A stretch of 64,000 nucleotides of DNA from Bacillus sp. ISL-51. Its GTDB lineage: Bacteria > Bacillota > Bacilli > Bacillales > Bacillaceae. The translations under genes and the position numbers were made by a program. The notes below the pieces were generated by a model. The model ran no database searches, was not told the DNA's origin, and was given only the letters and a program-made list of their open reading frames with translations. The DNA is taken from NCBI RefSeq assembly GCF_018613535.1, contig NZ_JAGGQB010000005.1, positions 248,001 through 312,000 of the forward strand, given 5' to 3'. Of the stretch, positions 48,330 through 55,625 are shown one piece after another (position 1 is the stretch's first letter; each line of letters opens with the position of its first letter).

Positions 48330-49211
48330 TTAAAATGGGCGTTCCTCTTTCAGCATATCTTTCACGACAGAAACAAAGGCCTGCACCTGTTTTAATTCAA
48401 ATGCCGGCTCATACCCGAGAAGCCATGTATCACGCCCTATCGGATGATCCTTTACATCCAAAAGCGGCATTTTATTTACTTTGTCTTCCTCTTCAAGCGT
48501 GACGGAAGGCAGAATGGCATAACCGATTCCGTGCAGAGCCATCTGCTTGCACGTTTCGATCTGGTCGACGAGGATCGTCTGCTTCGGTGAGGTTTTAAAT
48601 TTTTGATGCCACCAATGCTGAATTTCTTGAAAATATGTACTGTCACTTTTGAACTGAATGAACGGCCGATCGGTATGGGCGATATCATCAATACAGGAAA
48701 TTTCAGTATCGACCAAATATAGATGATCGGTCATTAAATATTCTTTTCGGCCTTTCCACTCCGGATTTCCCCTGATTATGCCGATATGCACCTGATCTTC
48801 ATACAAACTCTTCAGCATTTCGCTGCTCCAGCCGGTAATGAGTGAGACCTTGGCATTCGGGTACCGCTCCACATATGTTTTTAAGACCTTCGGCAGCCAG
48901 TGCTGACCGATAATGGAGGCGACGGCAAGCTTCAATGTGCCGTGTATTTCCCCTTCAAGCTCATCAATATTTTCTCTTATTCTCTCTTGCCGATCCGTGA
49001 CGTCATTTGCAAATTGAATGATTTTTTCCCCTGCCGGCGTTACCGTCAATCCTTTTTGAGATCTTAAAAAGATCTTTGTTCCCCAGGCTTTTTCGATGGT
49101 CTGCAATCGCTGGGACAGAGCCGGCTGTGACACGAATAACCGTTCGGCAGCCTTTCTCATGTTTAATTCCTCAGCTAAAACTACGAGCATATGAAGCTCT
49201 TGAAGCTGCAT
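48330..49211 (-). CDS. ccpC: Catabolite control protein C (LysR family)
   Basis: A 293-aa LysR-type regulator: helix-turn-helix at about 18-37 (NMRKAAERLFVSQPALSQRLQ, seen in part), then a periplasmic-binding-like effector domain (90-293). CcpC represses citZ and citB and responds to citrate. It is upstream of ykuN on the same strand, with its own short terminator-poor gap containing the Fur boxes. Confidence 0.93.
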   Translation of the reverse strand: MQLQELHMLVVLAEELNMRKAAERLFVSQPALSQRLQTIEKAWGTKIFLRSQKGLTVTPAGEKIIQFANDVTDRQERIRENIDELEGEIHGTLKLAVASIIGQHWLPKVLKTYVERYPNAKVSLITGWSSEMLKSLYEDQVHIGIIRGNPEWKGRKEYLMTDHLYLVDTEISCIDDIAHTDRPFIQFKSDSTYFQEIQHWWHQKFKTSPKQTILVDQIETCKQMALHGIGYAILPSVTLEEEDKVNKMPLLDVKDHPIGRDTWLLGYEPAFELKQVQAFVSVVKDMLKEERPF

Positions 49212-49350
49212 GTCGTCCTCCTTTTCAATGCACCTGCGTATTTCTTATCTTCCATTCTAATAAAATAAAGGCTGCCGAGGCAAGCATCACTCGTATGTAT
49301 ACGCTTTCTTTTTTTGGTATACGAAGAACAAATAGGCCGGTGCTGCGAGC

Positions 49351-49794
49351 CTACTTATTCAATGATCTGATATGCTTGCTTAATTGCTTTAAAACGACTC
49401 TTCTCGTAAAAATGCCTTCAAATACGCCTTCATCATTTTCAACGCAAACAAATCCGTTATTAATGACCATACTGAACCCTTTAATAATGGGATCATTTAT
49501 GTGAAGGCGCGGAATATCCTTCAGCATGACTTCCTCAACTGTAATTTGGTCCAGCTTTTCAAACTCAATCCGTTCCAGTCCGAATATGCTGTTCATAATC
49601 ATGTTTGTCCCGATCAAGCCGTGCAGACGGTACGAAGCGTCCAAGACAGGGATAGCAGTATAGCCGGTTTTTGTCAGCACTAAAAGAGCATGCTCAAGGT
49701 TGTTTCCGACCTGTACGTGCGCGACTTTATCCGCCTCGATCATAAATTGTTCGACTGTTGCTTCAAGAAGCTGATCTGATTGTAAGCTAATCAT
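49351..49794 (-). CDS. darB: c-di-AMP receptor DarB (CBS domains)
   Basis: A 147-aa protein made of two CBS domains (about 8-65 and 75-135). Formerly YkuL. In B. subtilis apo-DarB binds the stringent-response synthetase Rel and pyruvate carboxylase, and releases them when c-di-AMP binds, coupling potassium status to metabolism. A Spo0A-box-like sequence lies 75 nt upstream. Confidence 0.92.
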   Translation of the reverse strand: MISLQSDQLLEATVEQFMIEADKVAHVQVGNNLEHALLVLTKTGYTAIPVLDASYRLHGLIGTNMIMNSIFGLERIEFEKLDQITVEEVMLKDIPRLHINDPIIKGFSMVINNGFVCVENDEGVFEGIFTRRVVLKQLSKHIRSLNK

Positions 49795-49869
49795 GTCACT
49801 TCGACCCCTTTACATTTTTCATCAAAACATGTATACCCTATATTACAATAATATAAACATTATCATTTT

Positions 49870-49877
49870 TTGTCGAA
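49870..49877 (+). promoter_or_regulatory. 0A-box-like site upstream of darB
   Basis: TTGTCGAA matches the Spo0A binding core exactly. It lies between abbA and darB, within a possible darB promoter (TTGACG on the minus strand at about 49886). No published link is known to me. Confidence 0.4.
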
Positions 49878-49891
49878 AAGTTTCCGTCAAT

Positions 49892-49924
49892 AAAAAAGAT
49901 ACTCTTTGTATTCGAGTATCAATT
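49892..49924 (-). terminator. abbA terminator
   Basis: GATACTC and GAGTATC pair around a 9-nt loop; the minus strand continues with six T. Confidence 0.85.
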
Positions 49925-49936
49925 ATAGGTCACTGA

Positions 49937-50128
49937 TTAATTTTCGTTTCGAAAACGGTCATAAAGCGTTACGAGTTTTTTATAAGTGGTTCCATCAACG
50001 CTTTTTGTCCCTGCTTCTATGTCGTTGATTTCGCTGGTCAAAAGCTCAATGGCATATTCATGATTGATCAGGATATTCAGCAGAAGATCTTGTTCTTCTT
50101 CCGTAAATCGTTCACCGATAAGACTCAT
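49937..50128 (-). CDS. abbA: AbrB antagonist AbbA
   Basis: A 63-aa acidic helical protein that mimics DNA and binds the AbrB DNA-binding domain, relieving repression at the onset of stationary phase. It starts at MSLIGERF; an in-frame stop three codons upstream rules out a longer form, so it lacks the first two residues I recall from the 65-aa 168 protein. AGGGGGCC lies 11 nt upstream. Controlled by Spo0A in B. subtilis; a 0A box is visible here. Confidence 0.92.
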   Translation of the reverse strand: MSLIGERFTEEEQDLLLNILINHEYAIELLTSEINDIEAGTKSVDGTTYKKLVTLYDRFRNEN

Positions 50129-50164
50129 ACGTAATCAGGCCCCCTATTTTTTTACTGAATACCT

Positions 50165-50192
50165 CTGAAAGCAAGATTAGATTTGCTTTCAG
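50165..50192 (-). promoter_or_regulatory. Stem-loop at the abbA mRNA 5' end
   Basis: CTGAAAGCAA and TTGCTTTCAG form a perfect 10-bp stem with an 8-nt loop. It begins about 4-5 nt after the predicted transcription start, so the abbA mRNA would carry a 5'-terminal hairpin. It has no T-run and is not a terminator. Confidence 0.55.
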
Positions 50193-50202
50193 CTCTACCG
50201 CT

Positions 50203-50246
50203 AGAATAAGTAAACAGAAAAAAATCGTCAACCGCATAATTCGACA
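50203..50246 (-). promoter_or_regulatory. abbA promoter with Spo0A box
   Basis: Minus strand: 0A box TGTCGAA (50240-50246), -35 TTGACG (50226-50231), 17-bp spacer, -10 TATTCT (50203-50208). The 0A box sits 8 bp upstream of the -35, a class II-like activator position, in agreement with known Spo0A activation of abbA. Confidence 0.8.
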
Positions 50247-50269
50247 TTTTACGGTCTCAGCATGAAATA

Positions 50270-50788
50270 TTATTTTGTATAACGATTTGCATAACTGAAT
50301 GCTGTGTAGGAATCGGGCTTGATTTTCGCTTCAATGCCCATCGAGGTAATCCTGCCGGTCATTTCCTGTATCAACTCTTTTGTCAGCCCTTTTTTTCCGA
50401 TATCCAGATGCACTTCAAATGTGAGATCCGCTCCTTCTCCGGTGAACGGCAGAAGCAAATCCGTAATTTCAATTAAGTGGCCGTCAAGGATATATGCGGC
50501 AGTCTCTTGGCTGAACGCGGTTTCAAGCGAAATTTTTTCGCGAAGGCTATGTATCGGTCTGGCGAGTTCATGATTTTTCAAACAGCCCCAAGCTCCCTTT
50601 CCTGTTCGGTGCAAGTGTATCGCTGTAATAAATTTCGTGCGGTCGCGGAAAGCTTGTGAATCGGTCCCTACAGACAGCACATATGCTGAACGGGGGTCTC
50701 TTCTGACAAAGCTTTTCAGCCGTTCCATCACATCTTGAAAGGTCATTTGTGCCTCTGAAAGATTATAAAACAGTAAAGAATCGGCCAT
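50270..50788 (-). CDS. ykuK: DUF458 (RNase H-like) protein YkuK
   Basis: A 172-aa cytosolic protein of the YkuK/DUF458 family, with the conserved start VLSVGTDSQAFRDRTKFITAIHLHR (about 39-63, with D-x-Q), distantly related to RNase H-fold domains. In B. subtilis it lies with ykuJ and abbA. Function unknown. Confidence 0.85.
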   Translation of the reverse strand: MADSLLFYNLSEAQMTFQDVMERLKSFVRRDPRSAYVLSVGTDSQAFRDRTKFITAIHLHRTGKGAWGCLKNHELARPIHSLREKISLETAFSQETAAYILDGHLIEITDLLLPFTGEGADLTFEVHLDIGKKGLTKELIQEMTGRITSMGIEAKIKPDSYTAFSYANRYTK

Positions 50789-50912
50789 TTAAAGACACTC
50801 CTCTTCAAAGATCTTACAACCAATATGAAACAAGCACATTCCTTTGCGTTATTTATAAGCTCTCCGCTTGCGGAAGACGGGAAGCTTGGTCAGCCTGAAA
50901 AATCAAATAAAG

Positions 50913-51152
50913 TTACTGAAGGAGCTCGAAGATTTCAATAGAAATCATGTCAATGTTATCAAACGGATATGTCGTTGGTTTTTCACCTTTTTGAAATACC
51001 GTAAGCTCAAACGTTTGATTCTTTTCGAAATATTTAACACTGCATATTTTTTCGCCGTTAACTTCAAAATAACGCTGCATCGGCTCGCTTGCCGCTTCCG
51101 CCGTTTCTTGCAGGCTTTGCAGCCTTGTGATGATACCCATTAATTGTGACAT
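50913..51152 (-). CDS. ykuJ: DUF1797 protein YkuJ
   Basis: A 79-aa protein of unknown function, small alpha/beta fold (structure known for homologues). Begins MSQLMGIITRLQ; has GEKICSVKYFEKNQTFELTVF. A GAAAGGAGTC ribosome site lies upstream. Likely in one transcript with ykuK. Confidence 0.85.
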   Translation of the reverse strand: MSQLMGIITRLQSLQETAEAASEPMQRYFEVNGEKICSVKYFEKNQTFELTVFQKGEKPTTYPFDNIDMISIEIFELLQ

Positions 51153-51390
51153 TCTAAAAAAAGACTCCTTTCAAAAAACAACTTCAAATCAACAAGTATT
51201 TATTATAATACAAGTTCTACAGAGCATCATACCATAAAGTAAGGCCGGATGGCATTTCCCCGCTGGATTTTACGAAAAGAAAAAAACGGGAAAACCTTGT
51301 TTTCTGATAGTTTGAAGCTTTTTTTTGAATGGCATACGCGTTAAAAATGATTTTTTTACCTTTTGAGCCGTCATCGTTACATGTATGAAA

Positions 51391-51427
51391 AAACAGGCTT
51401 TTTTATGCGCAGACAGCATAAAAAAAC
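51391..51427. repeat. Hairpin overlapping the fsrA T-run
   Basis: TTTTTTATGC and GCATAAAAAA form a 10-bp stem around GCAGACA. Its right arm contains the T-run of the FsrA terminator, so fsrA read-through RNA would form a second hairpin. Confidence 0.5.
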
Positions 51428-51505
51428 TTGGCGGGGGTAGCGCCAAGCTTTTTCGGATCTTGATCTGATAGAGGGGTTGGGGAACAGAGAGTAACTTCTC
51501 TCTAT
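51420..51505 (-). ncRNA. fsrA: Iron-sparing small RNA FsrA
   Basis: A predicted 84- to 86-nt RNA in the ykuI-ykuJ gap, the known location of FsrA. It shows the expected parts: a 5' hairpin (AGAGAG...CTCTCT), an unpaired C-rich segment with CCCCAACCCC, and a GC-rich terminator (CTTGGCG/CGCCAAG around the CTACCCC loop) ending in T7. FsrA is made when Fur is inactive and blocks translation of iron-rich proteins (sdhCAB, citB, leuCD) by pairing through its C-rich loops, often with Fbp proteins. Confidence 0.9.
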
Positions 51506-51511
51506 AAGTAA

Positions 51512-51540
51512 ATGATAATGATTATCAGTATCAATGTCAA
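51512..51540 (-). promoter_or_regulatory. fsrA promoter with perfect Fur box
   Basis: TGATAATGATTATCA (51513-51527) is a perfect 15-bp Fur box. On the minus strand TTGACA (51535-51540), a 17-bp spacer and TATCAT (51512-51517) form the promoter, so Fur binding would cover the spacer and the -10. Confidence 0.88.
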
Positions 51541-51568
51541 TCGTTTTTTAAAATTTTTTTTCAAATGA

Positions 51569-51604
51569 TATTAAAAAAAGCGGCATACCGCAGCCGCTTT
51601 AAAG
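51569..51604 (-). terminator. ykuI terminator
   Basis: AGCGGC and GCCGCT pair around an 8-nt loop and are followed by T7 on the minus strand. The first arm overlaps the ykuI stop codon. Confidence 0.8.
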
Positions 51605-52819
51605 TAATCCGTCCTGTTCATATAAATAAGAGTAAGGCAGATCGATAAATAAATACATATGGTCATCCATCGGGTACGAAAAGGTTCTGATCATCTCTCC
51701 CGTTTCAATGTCACTGTATAGATCACTAAAAAAACCTTTTCTCGAATTCCGCATCCGCATGATGTTTTCTAAAAAATACGGGCGCCAGCTCCAGTTTTTC
51801 TCCATATATTCCGGCTGATAGATCCATTCACCGGATTGCTTGAACACATTTCCCGTCAGCTGATAGCCCTCTTCATCGCACATATAAATCCTGAAGCAGC
51901 AGTCTGTCAGCTTTTCCGCTAATTTTTTAATAAACTCATCATCCGCCTGATGGGTTTTCATCAGATCTGAGACAACCTGATTCACACGCTTATAAAATTT
52001 CTCAGAGTGCTCATACACCGTCTCCAGCTTCTTTTTCTCCCGGGTGATAAACTGATGAAATTCTGTTTTTAATCTCGCTTTTAAAAGATCTCGATCTAAG
52101 AAATGATCAGTCGGCGCCTGCAGGTAATAGCCCTGAAAGAAGCGGCCTCCGTTTCTCCAGGCGTATTGGAGCTGAAAATCAGCCTCTATATCTTCATACA
52201 GCAGTGCAGCGCCGATTTTTCTCGCCAGCAATGAAATGCTGTACAGTACATGCTCATAGGACGGTGATGGCTGGGACACTTTCAGCGCCTGTAAATCAAT
52301 TTTCAAAAGGTCTGGTGAAAGGAGCGCGATTCTGTCCAGGTTGCTGCTTTCCTTGCCTATATTGTCTACTGCGATTTTAATTCCGTATGTACGATAGTAT
52401 GCAAGCATATGGTACAGCTGTTCAATGTCACCCTCAAAATTGTGCTCGGTGATTTCCAAAACGAAGCGGTTCAGTTCAATACCCTTTGCTTCATATTCTT
52501 TCAAGAGCTCCAGAAAGCTTTCACCGTGATCAAGCATCAGAACATTCGCATCCTGATTGATAAAGATTAAAAGGTCACGGTCCGCATCTGTAAACCGCTC
52601 AAGCGCCTGCCGGATAATTTTGTCATCGACCTCCAGCTTATATTCCTCAGGAATGCCGGGATCTAAAAAAAACGGCCCGAGACTCTCTATCTCAGAATCT
52701 GCCGAAATACGCCCCAGCACCTCATAGCCTACGACTCTTTGCTCTTCAGCGCTGAAAATGGCTTGATAATACGGAATGACATCATCAATATTCGTTAATA
52801 TATCAAGTGGGTCCAACAT
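51599..52819 (-). CDS. ykuI: c-di-GMP-binding EAL-domain protein YkuI
   Basis: A 406-aa cytosolic protein: EAL domain (about 1-245) followed by a PAS-like YkuI C-terminal domain. The EAL motif reads YEVLGRI, and the loop-6 DDFG motif is degenerate (VDNIGK), so phosphodiesterase activity is doubtful; the B. subtilis protein binds c-di-GMP without hydrolysing it in vitro and affects zinc resistance/exopolysaccharide traits. It has its own promoter. Confidence 0.92.
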   Translation of the reverse strand: MLDPLDILTNIDDVIPYYQAIFSAEEQRVVGYEVLGRISADSEIESLGPFFLDPGIPEEYKLEVDDKIIRQALERFTDADRDLLIFINQDANVLMLDHGESFLELLKEYEAKGIELNRFVLEITEHNFEGDIEQLYHMLAYYRTYGIKIAVDNIGKESSNLDRIALLSPDLLKIDLQALKVSQPSPSYEHVLYSISLLARKIGAALLYEDIEADFQLQYAWRNGGRFFQGYYLQAPTDHFLDRDLLKARLKTEFHQFITREKKKLETVYEHSEKFYKRVNQVVSDLMKTHQADDEFIKKLAEKLTDCCFRIYMCDEEGYQLTGNVFKQSGEWIYQPEYMEKNWSWRPYFLENIMRMRNSRKGFFSDLYSDIETGEMIRTFSYPMDDHMYLFIDLPYSYLYEQDGLL

Positions 52820-52848
52820 GTTATCACCTGCTTCTCTATCTTTGTCTG

Positions 52849-52876
52849 ATTATACCACATTGGTTATTGACATCAA
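52849..52876 (-). promoter_or_regulatory. ykuI promoter
   Basis: Minus strand: TTGATG (52871-52876), 16-bp spacer, perfect TATAAT (52849-52854), 30 nt before the ATG. Confidence 0.75.
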
Positions 52877-52988
52877 TTTAAGGCAGGATAATTCTTTTGA
52901 GGTACAGAATTAGGTAATATCGGAAATGATATTACTTATTTAGACGACGTTCATTATATTTTTTATGAACTAAATAAAAGATTGGCAG

Positions 52989-53388
52989 TCACAGATAATA
53001 AGTTCCTGTTGTTCCTTTATCTGTCTTTCCTTCATTACTTTTAAAGACAGTCACTCCATATTAAGTACTTGTTCCGTCTCTGTAATTTATCGGCAAAAAT
53101 GCATATCCGGTTAAAAGAGGTTTTACATGTTCGCTCGGTGCATTTAAATATAAAGAAATCAAAGAGTCGCCGCCAAGTCCAGTTTGCTGCTCTATAATCT
53201 TTGTGAATTTTGCGTCATTCGGAAAATCAATATGAAATCATTTTTCGAGTCTTTTTATCTTTTTATATCATTAGTTGTACACTTCGTATTTTGATAGTAT
53301 TCAGGAGATGAAATACAAAATACCGTCCATTACAAAGCAAAAAGAGAACCCCCAAAAACAATGTGAGCATTATCTTACATTTTTTCAT
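52989..53388 (-). pseudogene. Decayed gene for a secreted small protein
   Basis: A start with a good AGGAGTG ribosome site (ATG at 53386-53388) leads into a signal peptide, MKKCKIMLTLFLGVLFLLC. The frame then shifts. After an in-frame TGA (53238-53240) a clean 58-codon block follows in the shifted frame (FHIDFPNDAKFTKI... to NYRDGTST). A TAA (53061-53063) interrupts, then 23 more sense codons (YGVTVFKSNEG...TGTYYL) run to TGA at 52989. Codon use and composition look coding throughout. I read this as one exported protein of about 130 aa broken by one frameshift and two stops. Its position corresponds to ykuH/ykuG in B. subtilis, but I cannot confirm which family it comes from. Confidence 0.65.
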
Positions 53389-53423
53389 CTCTACACTCCT
53401 ATACCTGAAAGAAAATACTATAA

Positions 53424-53456
53424 ACAGGCGAGCAAAAAAATTTGTCGCCTGCTGCA
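53424..53456 (-). terminator. Terminator-like hairpin before the decayed gene
   Basis: CAGGCGA and TCGCCTG pair around a long T-rich loop, 6-38 nt after the stop of the 42-aa ORF. A T3A tail makes it weak. Confidence 0.45.
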
Positions 53457-53461
53457 TTTTT

Positions 53462-53590
53462 TTATTCGGCTTTCTTACATTCTTCTAAAACTTCACTAAA
53501 TGCTCGGTTACTTAACCAATTGTCTAGAGTAATTATCAACTTTAAATACCCTTTGGAAAACCTTCTAAGGCCAAATATTTTCATCAGCAT
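53462..53590 (-). CDS. Orphan small ORF, 42 aa
   Basis: ATG CTG ATG AAA opens a 42-codon frame with credible composition (MLMKIFGLRRFSKGYLKL..., ending EVLEECKKAE). AGGAAG lies 13 nt upstream, somewhat far. It contains a basic N-terminus, one central Trp and an acidic C-terminal helix. I recognise no family. It may be a true small gene, or the C-terminal remnant of a larger one lost from this interval. Confidence 0.4.
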   Translation of the reverse strand: MLMKIFGLRRFSKGYLKLIITLDNWLSNRAFSEVLEECKKAE

Positions 53591-53632
53591 TCAAATAATG
53601 TTCTTCCTGCTATTATATATCATTACTGATTT

Positions 53633-53659
53633 ACTCAATCTATTGCCAATAAATTGAGT
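53633..53659. repeat. 27-nt hairpin between the two small ORFs
   Basis: ACTCAAT-c-TATT gcc AATA-a-ATTGAGT is a nearly perfect stem. On the plus strand TTTGTTTTTTT follows 10 nt later. It may be a terminator relic. Confidence 0.45.
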
Positions 53660-53687
53660 ATGCCTATTTGTTTTTTTGGTAAGAATT

Positions 53688-53798
53688 TCATTCCTTGATC
53701 ACGTGGTTTTGCGCCGATCCAGCCGAAGTCAGATTGACTATATTGACAGCGTCATTACCCGCTGATTTGTTTTTTAAAAAGGATGTGAATTCAGCCAT
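53688..53798 (-). CDS. 36-aa ORF overlapping fadH (fadG remnant or small gene)
   Basis: The ORF starts at an ATG inside the fadH C-terminal codons (MAEFTSFLKNKSAGND...), preceded by GGGGG at 4 nt, and ends HVIKE-TGA. The frame is clean and overlaps fadH by 25 nt, so it would be translationally coupled. In B. subtilis fadH is followed by fadG (ykuG), which belongs to the same FadR-controlled operon. This is either the truncated start of that gene or a genuine short gene; I cannot decide without comparison. Confidence 0.5.
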   Translation of the reverse strand: MAEFTSFLKNKSAGNDAVNIVNLTSAGSAQNHVIKE

Positions 53799-54538
53799 TG
53801 ACCCCCGTCCAATGTCACACATTCTCCATTCATATAAGACGCATCCTCTGATAATAGAAAGGACGCCAGCGCGCTTATTTCCTCAGGTGTGCCGAAACGG
53901 CCGAGCGGCACACTGTTCAGCGTTCGCTTCATTGCAGCTTCTGATTCAAAGAGTTTTTCCGCTCCGCCGGTTCTTTCGATCGGCCCCGGAGCGATGGCGT
54001 TTGTGCGGATGCCGTATTTTCTGCCCCATTCGACCGCCAGCGTTCTTGTTAACGAAAGCACGCCTGCTTTGGCAGCTGCTGAATGGACGACACCCGCCCC
54101 GGCTCCCCAGGCATAAGTCGCTGCCATATTTAAAATGGAACCCTTTTGTTTCGTTTTGATCCAATGGCGGCCTGCCGCTTGACTGCAGAAAAATGTTCCG
54201 TTCAGGACGATGTCGATGACGGCCTTCCATCCGTTCGGTGAAAGGTCTTCAGCCGGGCAGATGAAATTCCCGGCCGCATTGTTAATCAGTGCGTCGACGT
54301 GACCGAAAGCTTCCTCCGTTTTGGCCACCATTTGTTCCGCCGCCGTCTCGGAGCGGACATCCATCTGAATAAAAGCAATCTGCCCCGGAAATGTTTCAAT
54401 TTCGGCTTTCGTTTCCTCAAGCGCATCGAGAGTTCTGCCCGCCAGCATGACATGCCATCCCTCTCCTGCGAGTCTTTTTGCCATCGCTTTTCCCATACCG
54501 CTCGATCCGCCTGTAATCATTACTGCCTTCTTATTCAT
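53774..54538 (-). CDS. fadH: 2,4-Dienoyl-CoA reductase FadH
   Basis: A 254-aa short-chain dehydrogenase that reduces 2,4-dienoyl-CoA in the beta-oxidation of unsaturated fatty acids (YkuF). NADPH motif TGGSSGMG (9-16), NNAAGNFI, and the catalytic lysine in SAAAKAG; the usual SDR tyrosine is replaced, as in this subfamily. The ATG at MNKKAVMI is preceded by GGGGTG; an upstream GTG three codons earlier has no spacing. A FadR box lies upstream. Confidence 0.93.
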   Translation of the reverse strand: MNKKAVMITGGSSGMGKAMAKRLAGEGWHVMLAGRTLDALEETKAEIETFPGQIAFIQMDVRSETAAEQMVAKTEEAFGHVDALINNAAGNFICPAEDLSPNGWKAVIDIVLNGTFFCSQAAGRHWIKTKQKGSILNMAATYAWGAGAGVVHSAAAKAGVLSLTRTLAVEWGRKYGIRTNAIAPGPIERTGGAEKLFESEAAMKRTLNSVPLGRFGTPEEISALASFLLSEDASYMNGECVTLDGGQWLNSHPF

Positions 54539-54561
54539 AACAAACACACCCCTTTATTTAT

Positions 54562-54579
54562 TGAATGAATAGTCATTCA
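54562..54579. promoter_or_regulatory. FadR operator of fadH
   Basis: TGAATGAATAGTCATTCA matches the B. subtilis FadR consensus (TGAATGA-MTAN-TCATTCA) at every fixed position. FadR is released by long-chain acyl-CoA. It sits 24 nt before the fadH start codon. Confidence 0.88.
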
Positions 54580-54683
54580 TAATTCTATCATATTTGTCTT
54601 TTCCCGTCATTACATGTTGAAAAGGGATTTTTCAGACGTGCTGATGATATAATAGAAAAACTCTGACAAAGGTTGGTTTACAT

Positions 54684-55544
54684 ATGGAGAAAATGACGAG
54701 ACGAACGTTTTTAAAAAGAGGGATCGGCGTTTTGGCCGCGGGTCTATTGACAGCCGGCGGCGGCTATAGCTATGCCCGGTATATTGAACCTCGTATGATC
54801 GATATAACCCGGCACACGATCCGTCACCGCTTCATCCCACGCGGTTTTGACAATTTCAAAATCGTTCAGTTCACCGATACACATTTAAGTGATGTGTATA
54901 CATCCAAGGATTTGGACAAAGCGGTGCAACAGATAAATCAGCTGAAACCTGACTTGATTGCCTTCACGGGTGATTTAATCGATAAACCTCATATGTATCG
55001 GGATCATCAGAGAGCCCTCGCTGCTTTGCAAAGGCTTCAGGCTCCCTTCGGCAAACTTTGTGTTTACGGAAATCATGATCACGGAGGATTCGGCACGAAC
55101 ACCTATAAGGCGCTGATGGAAGGAGCAGGGTTTCAAGTAAAGCGGAACGGATACGAGCGGCTGCGGCTGACGGACGGAAGCAGCATCGAAATCGCCGCTC
55201 TGGATGATTTAATGCTCGGAAAACCCGATTATGAAGGAACGCTTTCCCGGCTTTCAGCGGATGTGTTTTCAATTTTACTCGTTCACGAGCCGGATGCCGC
55301 TCTAAAGATTGGCGGACACCCCGTCAACCTGCAGCTGTCGGGACACACCCACGGCGGACAAATTCAGCTCCCTTTTTTCGGGCCTCTTATTACGCCGCCA
55401 TACGGAAAAATATATACAGACGGCATGTATACGTTAAATGACACAGCCATTTATGTAAATCGCGGCCTCGGTACGACAAGGCTGCCGCTGCGATTTTTGG
55501 CCAAACCGGAAATCGCGCTGTTTACGCTGAAGTGCGCTGCATAA
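54684..55544 (+). CDS. ykuE: Tat-exported metallophosphoesterase YkuE
   Basis: A 286-aa cell-wall-associated phosphoesterase. Twin-arginine signal (TRRTFLK at 5-11 followed by a hydrophobic segment), then a calcineurin-like domain: D65-T-H67, GD-LID, GNHDHGG, and SGHTHGGQ near the C-terminus. In B. subtilis it is a substrate of the TatAyCy translocase. No Shine-Dalgarno stronger than AAAGG is seen; the ATG is the first in the frame. Confidence 0.9.
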   Translation: MEKMTRRTFLKRGIGVLAAGLLTAGGGYSYARYIEPRMIDITRHTIRHRFIPRGFDNFKIVQFTDTHLSDVYTSKDLDKAVQQINQLKPDLIAFTGDLIDKPHMYRDHQRALAALQRLQAPFGKLCVYGNHDHGGFGTNTYKALMEGAGFQVKRNGYERLRLTDGSSIEIAALDDLMLGKPDYEGTLSRLSADVFSILLVHEPDAALKIGGHPVNLQLSGHTHGGQIQLPFFGPLITPPYGKIYTDGMYTLNDTAIYVNRGLGTTRLPLRFLAKPEIALFTLKCAA

Positions 55545-55625
55545 AAATAAGACTTTTATCCTGATGCAGAAATGCCCCTTCCTTAATATGTATATGGGAA
55601 AGAACTTATAGGAAGGGTGATTGAA

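Noticed and set aside
53263-53457. A 64-aa frame starting at MQQATNFFARLF on the minus strand.
   Set aside because: Its 5' part lies over the terminator-like hairpin; the real start of this reading is the ATG at 53388 with an AGGAGTG site, and it is the first piece of the broken gene.
53695-54159. A 154-codon open frame on the plus strand opposite fadH.
   Set aside because: It is antisense to the conserved SDR gene and has no Shine-Dalgarno; the Arg/Cys/Pro-rich product looks like a shadow.
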